This document shows positions 48,615 to 61,604 of a stretch of 64,000 nucleotides of DNA, piece by piece. The stretch spans positions 62,025,719 to 62,089,718 of the forward strand of contig OY720348.1 in the NCBI GenBank assembly GCA_963082975.1, in the 5' to 3' direction. Positions within the stretch are counted from its first letter, which is position 1. Every line of letters starts with the position of its first letter. The notes under the pieces are model-generated. The model was given only the letters and a program-made list of their open reading frames with translations. It made no database searches and was not told where the DNA came from. The position numbers and the translations under genes are program-made. This DNA is from Labia minor. Taxonomy: Eukaryota > Arthropoda > Insecta > Dermaptera > Spongiphoridae.

Positions 48615-49608
48615 ATCATGATTAAAATGGGTAACGGGTAGATTCTTTTCTATAATCCCAATAGAAAAGATTTCTACTTCAGGGAGTAGCGTCCCTGCCC
48701 TCACGTGAGCTCATGATTTCTTCTACCTCGCTCTTCTACACCGAGGAATCATGTCGTTTACCCGTTAACTACTTTCAATCCATTCCCTTACTCTTCCCCC
48801 CTCCCCTCCCTTGATCCTTCAAAAAATCAAGTTTATTTGGATGAAGGAGAATATCTAGTATAGATTCATTAAAAAGAAAAAAAAATTAAATCTTGTCTCT
48901 ATATAGGAGACTCTCGAGAGTCCCCTATATATATTTGAATAAACCCCCCGATGGGGGGTTTATTCAAATATATCCAGATTACGTCACTTTTTCGACTAGC
49001 AAAACCCCATATATTCACGAGTGAGACATTTGTTATGAGTGCCTCTGAGAGGTCCCACCTCTCCACGCTTCTTACTATTAACAAATTTGGAACTCATATA
49101 TATATTATATTCTTTGGATAATTTTAAGAACGGATTTAGTCGATTTTGTTCACTTTATGGAAATTTATGACTAAATATTTTAACATTCTAACCAGAGCAA
49201 ATGATTGAATAGAATTTTAGCCAGATTTTCAATAAAATCGTTTTTTAGTTAAATAAAATTGGAATTTATACTTAATTTTTAATTTGTTAAATTTTTACAC
49301 ATTCAAACAACATTTCCTTATAACAATAGATAAAAGAAATGCCAATATATTCGTCATAAAACGTAGATTCATTTTTACTACCATTATATAATTTTACGAT
49401 GCTTCCTTAATTAAATATTAATTAATTAATTTTGACAGTTTTATGAGAATGTCCGCCACGTTGGTTGGCCGCGCATTTCAAACACAATTATTTAATTTGG
49501 TCAAATTATTCTTTGTTTATTTTACCTATTCTTTCTTAGAGTCTAGACTAGAACTTATTTCACCACCTCTTGTATATATATATTTACAAATTAGTACCCA
49601 GCACCCTC

Positions 49609-49658
<50 letters not shown>

Positions 49659-49668
49659 TATTTGAATA
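48615..49668 (+). repeat. Family E copy 2
   Basis: Twin of 20602-21640. It contains the GACTCTCGAGAGTC palindrome and the 21-nt-arm hairpin at 48929-48973. Visible differences in the shared kilobase are few (for example AGAGGACCC against AGAGGTCCC, and CCAACATATTC against CCAATATATTC). It ends in a long (TA)n run. Confidence 0.75.
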
Positions 49669-49939
49669 ATGGTTTTATTCCTTATAATACAAAATATAAA
49701 CATACATTTACAAAACAATTTAATACTCTTTCACATTATGTATGTTTGAAAGCGATTTGAAGAAATCACAATGTCCAGGTGATATATATCGAAATAAGTT
49801 TTAAAACAATATTTTTCGAACTTTGGTAATTAATATAAAATTTAAAGTTTAAAATTTATGTTCTCCTTCATTGATGTCTAATAGAAATTTTTATACGATT
49901 TATTTGCAAACTTATTTGTCCAGAATTAATGTATTTACT

Positions 49940-50150
49940 TGGGATTTAAGTAATCTTAAAGGCTTTATTGATAGATAACTTTAAGTTGTACATGAAACTA
50001 CGGATAACCCAGCAACCGCTCTAGCATTCATGGTGTCCTGGGCATTCGAATAAATTACCACCCCTATATTCGTAAAATTTATTGTATTCATAACCAAAAT
50101 GCCGTCCTTCAGATTTGCCGCTCCGGACAAATGCCCGGTTAGCTGCTCTT
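49940..50150 (+). repeat. Repeat block preceding LINE tail 4
   Basis: Counterpart of 22740-23075: AAGGCTTTATTGATAGATAA, GGATAACCCAGC, CTATATTCGTAAAATTTATT, CATAACCAAAATGCC, CAGATTTGCC. It follows family E copy 2 just as its partner follows copy 1. Confidence 0.55.
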
Positions 50151-50250
50151 TAGAGCGGATTCTGTTATGATGGAGTTGAGTGAGGATAGGAATTGGATGG
50201 AGATGGCACAAATAGAAATACTTTTAGAATTGTTGCAGCGGCATAAAAGT
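50150..50250 (+). mobile_element. LINE 3' coding tail, copy 4 (heavily eroded)
   Basis: Plus-strand traces of GELSQDRNWMEMAQ and RNTLR..VAAA match the LINE tail, at the equivalent place to copy 1 after the shared upstream block. Confidence 0.45.
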
Positions 50251-50869
50251 AGAAACATTGAAGAGAATTCGGGAGCAAAAATTTTGCTGGCAAAATAACG
50301 TTTATCCAATTCCATTAATAAATTAAAAACATATTCTACTTTTGTGTAAAATTATTAAAATAAATTATTAAACAACCTTTCTATATAGATATACTTTTAA
50401 TTATATATTCATACTTTAGAAAATGAACAGTGATTTCTAAGTGTATGTAATTAAAGGAAATTTACTTTTCTTGTTCATCCTTTTTAATTGAAGATTCATT
50501 CTGTTTGAAAGTATACTCTCCATTTTTCCTGTTTTTTTTTCAAATTTTTCATTTCACTTCATCTTTTCACTTTTTGATATATAATATTATCTTTATCTGT
50601 TCTTTTTATTTAAACTTTCTTTTAGAATCTTAAAAAACGACAATATTTATCTCCTGCTTTTCTGGTTATTAATCGTTTGAAGAATTAAATTTGTTGTCAC
50701 AAACTCTTGATTAGATCATTCTTTATTTACAAAAAATAAATAAATACAATTTTGCTAAATAAATAAAAAAAATTGCTCGTTTCGTTTGAAACACCCTGTC
50801 TACTCAAAATTTCACAATTACCTAACTAACGGATTTTTAAATTTCCTACCTCGCACTTTTGTTTTTCGG

Positions 50870-51860
50870 AATCTAATAAAATAAGGTATATATCTTATCT
50901 TACTATACTAGCAAAAATTGTATATATATATATATATATTTGTATATTTTTGAGATATTAAACCACTTTAAGGATTTCGTTGAAATTCACACCATAAATA
51001 ATATTTATAAAGAATAATCGATCTGTATTGGTTTCAGCCTCAGGTAAAATCAACTTTATTAGTATTTTCTTAATTATTTTAAATTGAATTGAATTGAAAT
51101 TTGCCTATCGCCATTCTATTTTATTTGATATTGTATTAATATTTTTTTATATTTAGAATATTTTAAAATTTTTCATTTAATTTCGAAATAAAAAATTAAA
51201 ATATTTATTTTAATTCCATTTTAGAATAAAATTATGAAATATATTTATCATTCTCCCACCAAAAAAAAAAGAAAAATATTCATTAAGTCAGCAACATTTA
51301 ATAGATATGAACAATTATAAAGGAAGAAACTTTTTAATATTTTTTTTTCTTTAATTAATATTCATTTAATATCATAATTAAAAAGAATATCTTATTTCAA
51401 ATAAATTGTTGAATAAATCGATCTAATAATATTAAAAAATTATATTATCCTTTCTTAATCTTCCTTTCTTAATTAAAATATAGACAAGTACAGGTGTCAA
51501 TATAATTTCAAAATTTTATTATTATCAGTAGTAATCCTTCGTCGAAACAGTCTATAAGCTATTGCTTCTTTGACAAATATAAAACTGAAGCCATCTAATT
51601 ATAAAAACATATATATATATAATAAAGGATCAAATATTTTATCAAGTAAATTTGAATGTACTTTTCATTTTGAAATGAAAATCAATTTATTTTAATTAAT
51701 TTGTACTATTTTAGGAAACAAATTTTTGATGGGTCATTTTTAGAAAACCCATTTAACAATTGTATAATAAATAATTGAAAAATTGTAAAAATTTTAAAGT
51801 TTATAATAATAATTTGTATATATTTTCTAAAGAGTCGAGCGATAGCGACAGGTACTTTGT
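50870..51860 (-). repeat. Repeat family F, inverted copy
   Basis: Reverse-complement counterpart of 630-1760 with the same landmarks in opposite order, ending in AGTCGAGCGATAGC near 51831. It includes TAAGATAAGATA-type sequence at its other end, also seen at 34780-34795. There is no open frame of note. Confidence 0.6.
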
Positions 51861-52423
51861 ATTACATACACAATCACAATTTCTTATGACAATAAATTTG
51901 TTTTCTATTTTCTTGGTGTGAATTCAGCAATTTATTTTCATCAGATATAGTTTCTAATTTCATTTGCTAGACAAGTTTTTTCCCCTTTCTCAGAGATACC
52001 CTACTCTGATTGCTAATCTTAGATATATAATTACATTTTATTATACATGATTATCCTCTCAATAATAAATAATATTCTCTAGAACAGGTGTGGCCAAACT
52101 TTTAGCTTTTAGGGGCTACTTTTTCAATAAAATATAGTCTGCGGTCGACTATGGATATGGGCAAATAATTTTAAAATTTTAGAAGATAATTAAAGAAGTC
52201 ATTATATCGCCGATTTAAATTGCAAACCTCCACTTTTGGTCAAAAATTACATTTTCACACTATAGGAAAGAGAAAAACACCTTACATTGGCTATTAAACA
52301 CCGCTATTATGCACCTATTTAATTGAAATCACGTGACAAGCCAAAAATGTATGCTTTTTAAGAAAGTTGTGCAAAATATGCTGAATATGAGTTAGCAGGT
52401 TTGCAATCTAAGCCGACGATATA

Positions 52424-53048
52424 TTTTTACCGACCGACGATAGTAAGGGAGATATTGTTTTCACACCAAATTTCACATGTGGAGATTTTTACATATCTCC
52501 ATGAATCATGCATTTTCTAAACAGAAAAAAGTATTTTTAGCATGATGTCTGTCTGTCCGTCTGTCTGTCCGTCCGTATAGATGTGTACAGCCTGAACGGC
52601 TGAACCGATTTTGATGAAATTTGGTATATTTACTTAATGCATCAGTGGGATGAATTGATCAACTTTTGGTGCAATTCCGGAAACCGGAAGTGGTAGTATT
52701 AGCGATCGACGATAGGAAGGAAAGGGTTATTTTCACACCAAAGGAGATTTTTTTATATATCACCACGAATCATGCACTTTGTATTGGTTTTATCCTCGAG
52801 AAAAATCATATTTATTAGTTTTTTTTTGATTTAAAATTATATGACGTCATCCAGCCATTCATGACGTCACAGCCTGGTCTTGCATATATATTATAAATAA
52901 AATAAAATTAAAAATATTTATGTTATATCAATATCTGTTTTTTATTACATTAATAGATATATTAAAATTATTTGAAATTGTTTCTGTAGCTGGAAATTAA
53001 TTTATTTCAAACCGTCGGTCGGTTCGGACCTGGCCACAGGTCAACTTA
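52424..53048 (+). repeat. Family C copy (inside the large hAT)
   Basis: It runs from TTTTTACCGACCGACGATAG through CATGATTCATGGAGAT-type sequence (complement), GTCTGTCTGTCCG microsatellite, GACGTCATCCAGCC and ACCGTCGGTCGGTTCGG to CCACAGGTCAACTTA. About 625 bp, non-coding. The ends carry the ACCGACCGACG inverted motif. Confidence 0.75.
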
Positions 53049-53143
53049 TTTATTTTATGAATTCTAACAATATTTATTAAAATTTTAAAAATACAATGTT
53101 AAGAAATAAATACGAACACAACAAATTTTAAGCATTACAATTT

Positions 53144-53347
53144 TTATTTGGATGAAACCTGGCATTGCATAAGAGCAGCAAGTTTCTCAAAATTTGGCTC
53201 ATATGAACTTAAAGCAATTCTTAAGCATGACTCTAAATGTAGATCCGTAATTTGCGATCGAGGTTTTGTTTTGATCCCATTCATATAAGAAAATGCGGAT
53301 TCACATAAATATGTGAAGCCAAAGAAGGAATTGAAACGAGCAACCAT
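53144..53347 (-). pseudogene. hAT transposase C-terminal dimerisation segment
   Basis: The 67 residues start MVARFNSFFGF, followed by TYLCESAFSYMNGIKTK, ITDLHLESCLRIALSSY, then KLAALMQCQVSSK and a stop. This matches the C-terminus of SCAND3/GTF2IRD2-like hAT transposases (TYLCEx.FS.M..IKsK.R..L.D.HLE.CLR.A). It is open to its natural end, but the catalytic DDE part upstream is not found; AT-rich DNA follows instead. Confidence 0.75.
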
Positions 53348-53895
53348 TATCCAAATATTTGGATATTTATCTTTGCTTATTAGTTTCCAAATCTATTTAT
53401 TATGTAATAATTAAATATATTTTATATTTATATTATTTTTGATCAACGAATAAAAAAATTAAAATATATAATATGTTTGTAATAAAGTGCTAAAAAATGG
53501 GAAAAAATTTTATATTATTAATTATATAGTCAAATACTAAAATATAGAAAGGTTAAATCAATAATATATTTATATATGTTCTTAGATATATGAAAGATAT
53601 GTTAGTTTTAATTATTATAATAATATTAATAAAAAAAAAATTGTAAATGGAAGGGCTATTATTTTTCATTTAAATTTATAACTTCAATTAAAATAAATAC
53701 TTCATTTTGCAATGGATATGAGAGGAGGGGGAGGTAGAGCCGAAATTTGGGTAGAGTAGAGTAGTCTAGGACTAAACGGTGTTTTGAGAAAGGGAAGCCC
53801 TTGGATAAAAAGTATATATAAATCGGGATAAGAAAAATATAAATATATGGTATATAAAAGATGTAATAACATATAGGATGATTATGATCTAAAAT

Positions 53896-54023
53896 TATTA
53901 CTATCTCGCCAGAGATAGTATTGCGATCACGAAAATTTTCGATGTTGAGATTTTTATGTTTTTATACGTTTTGAAGGTTCCTGAATCATTTTCACTAAGG
54001 TTGAGAAAAATGTCTGTGTGTGT

Positions 54024-54060
<37 letters not shown>

Positions 54061-55167
54061 AGACAAGATTACGCAAAAACGGTTTGAGCTAGAATGATGC
54101 AATTTGGTACATGAGCATTATTCAAAATTCATAGTTTTCTATCAACTTTTGAGATATGTAGCTCAACCGGAAGAGGGTCATTACCTACAACGTTTTGATT
54201 TTGTTTCCTCTAAAGTGACCGTAAAAATAAAGATATATGTTTGATAATTTTTCACATGATTAATAATTGTATAAAACTGCTATATATAGAATTTCAGCTT
54301 GATTGAATCGCTTAAAGTACCAGAATTAATTTTTTAACACTGCAAATCTCACGCGCCAACACGTGCCATGGTGCCATCAATAAATAAGTTGACCTGTGGC
54401 CAGGTCCGAACCGACCGACGGTTTGAAATAAATTAATTTCCAGCTACAGAAACAATTTCAAATAATTTTAATATATCTATTAATGTAATAAAAAACAGAT
54501 ATTGATATAACATAAATATTTTTAATTTTATTTTATTTATAATATATACTTAGCTGAAGTAGCCGGCGTTGCCCGGCGTTACCCGAGGCTGTGACGTCAT
54601 GAAGGGCTGGGTGACGTCATATAATTTTAAATTAAGAAAAACATAATGAAGATGATTTTTCCCGAGGATAAAACCAATACATTCGTGGTGATATGTAAAA
54701 AAATCTCCTTATGTGAAATTTGGTGCGAAAATAACCCTTCCCTTCTTATCGTCGATCGCTAATACTACCACTTCCGGTTTCCGGATTTGCACAAAAAGTT
54801 GATCAATTCATCCCACTGATGCATTAAGTAAATATACCAAATTTCATCAAAATCCGTTAAGCCGTTCAGGCTGTACACATCTATACGGACGGACAGACGG
54901 ACAGACGGACGGACAGACATCATGCTAAAAATACTTTTTTCTGTTAAGAAAATGCATGATTCGTGGAGATATGTAAAAATCTCCACATGTGAAATTTGGT
55001 GTGAAAACAATACCTCCCTTACTATCGTCGGTCGGTAAAAACCAAACATGCGCTGGTTTAATATTTATTATTTATAATTTATAATTAATTAAATTTAATT
55101 TAAATATAATATATTATGTTATTTAATCCAATTCAAATTGCGAGATAGTCGAGTGGAGACACTCCAG
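53896..55167 (-). repeat. Family B copy 5, split by family C
   Basis: Minus-oriented: 53896-54384 carries the 3' hairpin, a (GT)n tract at about 54017-54056 and the body; 55042-55167 carries the 5' part ending GTGGAGACACTCCAG. The C element at 54385-55041 sits between them. Confidence 0.8.
54385..55041 (-). repeat. Family C copy inserted into family B
   Basis: A minus-oriented full copy (TAAGTTGACCTGTGGCCAGG to GTCGGTCGGTAAAAA), also containing AGCCGGCGTTGCCCGG. It interrupts a family B copy exactly: B sequence stops at GCCATCAATAAA and resumes at CCAAACATGCGCTGG. No target duplication is evident; the target is a short T-run. Confidence 0.82.
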
Positions 55168-55194
55168 CTTATTTTTTAATAAATTTTAAAATAA

Positions 55195-55990
55195 TATCCC
55201 GGGTAGCGAGTAGATTCTTTTTTATAAACCCAGTAGAAAAGAATACTATTTCAGGGATTGGCGTCCCTGCCCTCACGTGAGCTCATGATTTCTTCTAAAT
55301 CCCTCTTCTACCTGGAGGAATTATGTCCTTTACCCATTGACGCCTTTCCATCCATTCCCTTACTCTTACTCTCCCCCCCTCCCTGATCATTCAAAAAATC
55401 AAATTTATTTGGATGAAGGAGAATACCTAGCATAGCTTCATTAAAAAGAAAAAAAAATGAAATTATTGTCTCTTATAGGAGACTCTTTAGAGTCAATTCT
55501 CCAACTAGCAAAACCCATTATATTCACGAGTGAGACATGTCTAATGTGCCTCTGAGAGGACCCACCTCTCCTACGCTTCATAATAGTAAAAACTTGGAAC
55601 TCATATTTATAGAACGATTTGGAAAATTAGCAGAAACACTTCTATTCAATTGGATTCAGTTTATACAAATTAATAACAAAATTTCATAAAAAATGAATAA
55701 AAGTAAAAAGATACAACAGAATTTTCGCCAGATTTTCAATAAAATGGATTTTTAGTGAAATATAAATGAAAATTATAATTAATTTTTATTTGGTATCATG
55801 TTTACACTTGAAATAAACATTTTCTGATAACAATATATAAAACGCATATCAAAATACTCGTTATTCAATGTAGATTCATTTTCACTAGCATTATATAATT
55901 TTATGATGCTTCCTTAATTAAATATTAATTATTGAATTTTGACAGATGCAATGTGATTTCGGCTGCCATGTTGAATGACGTCGAATCTTT
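55195..55990 (+). repeat. Family E copy 3 (older)
   Basis: Colinear with the young E copies (GTAGATTCTTTTTTATAAAC, CCTGCCCTCACGTGAGCTCA, TTATTTGGATGAAGGAGAAT, CACGAGTGAGACATG, GATGCTTCCTTAATTAAATA), with many substitutions and indels. It lacks the 21-nt-arm hairpin segment. Confidence 0.7.
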
Positions 55991-56454
55991 TGATTAATTA
56001 TATTAAATGATTATTCTTTGCATATCTCTTCTCTCAATACAAGATTATTTTTGATTCTTGTATTTCTTGTATTATAACTATTTCCATGATCATTTTTCTT
56101 TGTTTAAACAATATTTAATGAATAAAGTCTTTGCCATGTATTGCTTATGGGCTGAATTTTCGTAGCCTTCAAGTGAATTTCTTTCCTATGTTTTTACTAG
56201 TTGATCAAACAGTCGCATCGGATTGGAGTGTGACTTGTAATTCTTTTGTCTGAGTTCAAATCTTTCAATTTGTTTATTTTTTATAATTTAGATTTTTAAT
56301 AATATAATTATAAATGTTAATATATAATTATTTAAATTAATTATTATGAATATTAATTAATTTTATTGTTTTTATATATGAAGCAATAAGAAAAAATTGA
56401 ATAAGTTTCATGAAATGTAAAATTAATTTTTAATAAATTTAAAAATAATATCCT

Positions 56455-56590
56455 GGGTAACGGGTAGATTCTTTTCTATAATTCCAGTAGAAAAGAATTC
56501 TATTTCAGGGATTGGCGTTCCTGCCCTCACGTGAGCTCATGATTTTTTCTGCCTTCCCTCTCCCATGGAAAAATCATGTCCTTTACCTTT
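56455..56590 (+). repeat. Family E 5' fragment
   Basis: It starts CCTGGGTAACGGGTAGATTC and stops after AATCATGTCCTTTACC, about 90 bases before the right end of the large hAT. Confidence 0.65.
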
Positions 56591-57691
56591 TAACTTTTCC
56601 AACTTTGGCTTCGCGGGCTACTTTTAAAGCCTTTGCGTTCGACCGGTCGACCGCGGTCGACGTGTTGGCCACCCCTGCTCTAGAAGATTTTCATTTATGA
56701 ATGTTAATAAATCGTTCAACGACATGGATATAAATATGTTTTTGCTTAAATATTTGTTTGCACAAATCGTTATTAATTTTATAGGGGGAACAAGATTACT
56801 TTTTTATTACTTCTCTGATTATATATATATATCTGGTATATAGATATATAGTAGGTATATTATATAGTATATTAATAAATATTTAATATATTTCTAAAAC
56901 TTGATTTATTTTTAATCCCATTGATAACTGAATAGAGTAATTAATATATTTATAATTGGAAATTTTTTTAAAGTTAGTATATTTTTTTTTATTTTCAAAT
57001 TTTATTTCAACTTATTTTATTATTATTTTTATTTATTTATATTTATTATTATGTTTTCTTAGGTATATTATAAAGTATTATATACTAAGAATAAAATATA
57101 AAAACACAAATCCATCAAGAATTTAAACATTAAATTGTTTATTAGATAATACCAGATTAACGAGGTCATGCTTGAACATGGGGGGAAAGAACGGAGACCA
57201 TAGTATAATATCCTTTGAACTGCTATACACTCTATAATTTTTAGTTAATAACATAATCAGAGTTTCCAAAGAGAATCTTCATATTCCAGCCTATTTTACC
57301 AAAATAATAATAGTAATAAACCTTATCCAGGGACTTTGTAAAATCACTATCATACAAAGGGAATAATCTAGGGCACATGATAAGCAATATAATACTAATT
57401 TTAATAATAATAGTTGCCTTCCAGCCAATCTTGTTTAAGCAGTATAAGGATATTTTTAATAAAAGTATTTATTACTATTTACTAAAAAAAATTGAATTAT
57501 TTATTATATTATTATATAAATTTTATTATTTATTAGAAGGATATTTATTTGAAAGTAGGATATGACCGCTATGTATCTCGAAACTTCATCTCATAAAATC
57601 AAATAGGTACTAGTGAATAAGAGATATTAATGATTAATTAAAATATAGATTATAGATTCAATATACTTTTAATTATTTTTTATGATTACAA

Positions 57692-57956
57692 CTGAAAGAC
57701 GCCACAGGGTAGGAGGTAGCGTAGCTGGCTCACATTCATGTGGTCCCGGATCTGGCAATGGAATTTCTCTAGCTGGGGTATATGGGACGGAGTTAACCCA
57801 ACCTCCGGGAGCAAAATATTGTTAAGTAACTTGATAAAAAGTAGCACGAAAACCAAGGTAAAGGTTGATATGACCCGTTCTACTGAACAAAGGACATTTC
57901 ATTAACCCACTTGATAGGCGTTGTCCTTGCGTGAGGCGTACAAAAGTCAGAGGTTT
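57692..57956 (+). mobile_element. SINE A copy 6 with target duplication
   Basis: Plus strand: GCCACAGGGTAGGAGG head, box A TAGCGTAGCTGG at 57717-57728, decayed box B, and CTTGATAAAAAGTAGCACG core. It ends with AAAAGTCAGAGG and a T-run. A 16-base direct repeat, TTTTTT then ATGATTACAA, is at 57676-57691 and 57957-57972. This defines the full insertion and the T-rich tail. Confidence 0.9.
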
Positions 57957-59084
57957 TTTTTTATGATTACAAATAAGATAATTAATTAGAAAAGATATTA
58001 ACAATGAAGCAAAAACAAAAAAAAAATTATCGGGGAAAAGTTTGGACCAAAGATACTGGATAAAATTACTTATTATGTTGATATAAAGAGCTTTAAAAAA
58101 CCTAAAGGATTTAAAATGAGAAATATTTACAATTTTGACGTTTTATCTTACACAAAGAAGGCAGATCAAAAAGAAGTTTGGTCTTTTTCTATAAACATAT
58201 GAAATTGGGTTAATGAAACCAAAACTCTTTTTTCAAATGAGATCAATATAAAAAGGGATGGAAAATAAAAGAGAGAAAGAAATTAATTCTAACTCGAAAC
58301 ACGAATAATCAAATAGTCAAAAGAAAAGCCTCCGCCCTTAGATTTAATGAAATACTATTTTATAGCAAAAAAAACCTACTTTTTGTAAAAATAAAAATAA
58401 ATTAACATATTCGATGAAGGAAACAAATAATTAAAGAATAAGAATATAGTTTTTTTGCTTTATTTTATATTATTATGGATAGATGATATTTGCTTATGTG
58501 ATCATTGCTTGAAAAAAAAAAAACAACTGTAAAAATTAAAGTATTAAGAACAATGAAATGAACTTTGTTTATTAAATATTTTAGGAGTTAGAATTTAATA
58601 TCATTGGTTCTCTGGCATGTTATATCTTTAATAGGTCATCCTTCTCTAATAAATCATGATTTATAGCTTAGCGTGATCGTTGTTCTTTTTTTCTAAATAT
58701 TTTGGGATTATCTTGATTGGCAATAAATAAACGGAGAATGGAATAAAAGATGGGAGCGGAAACGCGGTAACTGCATTTATGAGACGATTTTCTAAATATT
58801 TATTAATATGAGTTTTCCTAGAAAAAATCAACAAGTGACGAGGGGAACTACGTTTTTATTCCCGTTTCCGATTGATCGAGAAATTGGATCTAGGAAAGTT
58901 GTGACATCGGCAACTGATTTACTCAGATTTGTCATTGTGTTTTATTTAATGTTATTCATGATAATTATTAGGGAAGTAGGAGATAAAATGAGCTATGAAT
59001 TACCATTAAGACAACTTAATAGCTCACCTGTAGTCAGTATAAATCAGTACAAGTAGGTCTAGCGTCTGCCCGGGGCGCCATATT

Positions 59085-59351
59085 TTGAGGGGTCCCGATA
59101 TAAAAATAAAATATTTTTTTCCATTTTCTTTAATAATACCAAATAAACGTCACGGCGCTAATTATTTTATGATTGTTAATTATGTGTTAATAATTATTAC
59201 GTTAATAATTGTTATAATATTTATAAGAAAACTATTTGTAGAGTCAGAATTCATAATAACTAAAAAAGAGATTAATGGAAAAAACCAAAAATTTATTTCA
59301 AATGAAATGCTATCTTATTTGTCAAATCGATATTATCTTGGTAAAGAATGA
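59085..59351 (+). other. Unassigned 88-codon open frame
   Basis: A frame with a hydrophobic centre and a Lys/Asn-rich end (KKEINGKNQKF, ISNEMLSYLSNRYYLGKE). Just before it, TGCCCGGGGCGCC resembles GC-rich transposon ends. It might be a transposase N-terminal scrap, but no family was recognised and AT-rich chance is likely. Confidence 0.15.
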
Positions 59352-59554
59352 AGTGATTGGCAAAATATTTAAAATTATCTAATTGATCAATTAATGAATA
59401 AATATTTTTTTTTTTGATTATGGTTTTAGCGGTGTCCGTGACGTATCTAATCATTGATGATTAATTATTCCAAAAATGATTAAAATCAAATTGTAGAAAA
59501 AACACGCTTATAATCATATTTTTAAAATTTTTTCTTTATAAGATTGTAATTGTG

Positions 59555-60193
59555 TTTTTACCGACCGTCGATAGTAAGGGAGGTATTGTTTTCACACCAA
59601 ATTTCACTTGTCGAGATTTTTACATATCTCCACGAATCATGCATTTTCTTAACCGAAAAAAGTATTTTTAGCATGATGTCTGTCCTTCCGTCCATCCATC
59701 TGTCCGTCTGTGTGTCCGTATAGATGTGTCCAGCTTGAACGGATCAACGGATTTTGATAAAATTTGATATATTTACTTATTGCATCAGTATGGTGAATTG
59801 ATCAACTTTTAGTGTATATCTGGAAACCGGAAGTGGTAGTATTAGCGATCGACGATAGGAAGGGAAGGGTTATTTTCACACCAAATTTCACCTGAGGAAA
59901 TGTTTTACATATCTCCATGCACTTTGTATTGGTTTTATCCTCGGGAAAATCATATTTCTTAGTTTTTTCTCGATTTAAAATTATATGACGTCATCCAGCC
60001 ATTCATGACGTCACAGCCTGGTCTTGCATATATATTATAAATAAAATAAAATTAAAAATATTTATGTTATATCCATATCTGTTTTTATTGCATTAATAGA
60101 TACATTTAAATTATTTGAAATTGTTTCTGAAGCTGGAAATTAATTTATTTCAACCCGTCGGTCGTTTCTGTGTCTAGCCACAGGTCAACTTAT
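59555..60193 (+). repeat. Family C copy
   Basis: Full copy from TTTTTACCGACCGTCGATAG to CCACAGGTCAACTTA, about 640 bp, with GTCCGTCTGTGTGTCCG microsatellite and two GACGTCA motifs. It lies alone, flanked by T-runs on both sides. Confidence 0.75.
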
Positions 60194-61604
60194 TTTATTT
60201 TGATAAGATAATTTGAATGTAAGTGTGCCAAATTTTTTTTTTTGGCAGGGGTTCTCAAAACTCTAGAACCGGCCCTACATGTAGTTATTGAATAGTGTTA
60301 CGGCAACATCGGAAATATAATTTTTACAATGTTGTTTTTAAAATTAAACAGCTCTCGAGCTTAGTTTCTCGGTCCCATCAATTGATATGATGATAATAAG
60401 TTTATGTTAATAATTATAATTACTTTTTGGTTATAGACAACTAGATAGATATTGATACTACAGTGGCCATTTTTCTTCGATTTATCGTATTCAATAATAT
60501 AAAATCGTTTTATTTCAAACAATTATAGAAAATGTTTTTTTCATTAATAGTTTATATTTGCTTTTGTTAAAATCTCAATAATCTTTTTAATTTAGTGATA
60601 TCAATTTTATTTATAAATGAGATAAAAGAATAGAATTGAAAAATATCATTGTAAAATTGTATGTTCATTAATCAAGTCTAATTATTTTTAAATTAGATAA
60701 ATTGAAATTGAATGAGTGGCGTTTTGTTTTACCTTTTATTGCTTTAATTCGAACAAACATTTCTTTAATATATAAAATCGTTTTTAGTAAAATAATTGCT
60801 TCACATTTACAATGAAAAAAATATCAAAGACCAATTAATATTCGAGAAATTATTATTGTATATTTTTTTATATATATTAATTTTCTCTTTAATCTTTTTT
60901 ATGTATAAGATGTATTTATTAAATGTTTGGATTAAATATTTAAATTAAACAAAAAAGGTTTGTTTTTTTTTAAATGAAAAATTAAATAAATAAAAATAAC
61001 CAAGATCAAAATTTATATCTGTGGATTGGTGTTTATAGCATTGGAGACCAACTTTTTGGATGAAAAAGGGCATATTTTTTTAAGTTTTTAACCTCAATCA
61101 ACGCTATTTAAAATATAGAATGTGAATAAATAATTATTTGTAAATTTCTTTTGATAAATAGGTATTAAATAATTTCAAAAAAATATTTGTTTTTAGGTGC
61201 ATATGGTTGGAAATGAATTAAAAAATAATTTTAATTTATTGCGATTCATCGAGGTTGGGTAATAAATTGTATGAGGGCTCACGTATGACCGAAATTGGCC
61301 ATCTATAGTTTACAGAGTAGGGAAGGGGAAACATTTATTTTGCAATTCTTACTTAAATGCTAACGTTTTTAACATTTTATTAAAATGTTTATTTCCAATG
61401 GAAGTTATTCAAATAATTATACATAATATTAATTTTTATTCTTGTTCTTTTATATATATGTAGGAATATTTTGATCTCGGACAAGAGCCTAAAATAATGT
61501 AGAATGTCGAGGAGATCGTTTTGGTGTCTAGAGTAAATTTTCTCGAGAGAGCAACAGGAAGACTTCTTCTTTGGGATTTTCAATAAAAGCTTAGATTTCT
61601 TAAA

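Larger units (their letters stand above)
52085..56677. mobile_element. Large hAT element (4.6 kb) with exact 8-bp target duplication
   Basis: The left end CAGGTGTGGCCAA and right end (complement) CAGGGGTGGCCAA match at 12 of 13. CTCTAGAA is exact at 52077-52084 and 56678-56685. Both subterminal regions carry GGGCTACTTTT and CGGTCGAC. It contains a hAT transposase C-terminus on the minus strand, plus later passengers: family C (52424-53048), family B split by family C (53896-55167), and family E (55195-55990, 56455-56590). Confidence 0.88.

Noticed and set aside
61045..61310. Possible further hAT element (CATTGGAGACCAAC ... TTGGCCATCTATAG)
   Set aside because: The ends match weakly and no 8-bp duplication could be found.
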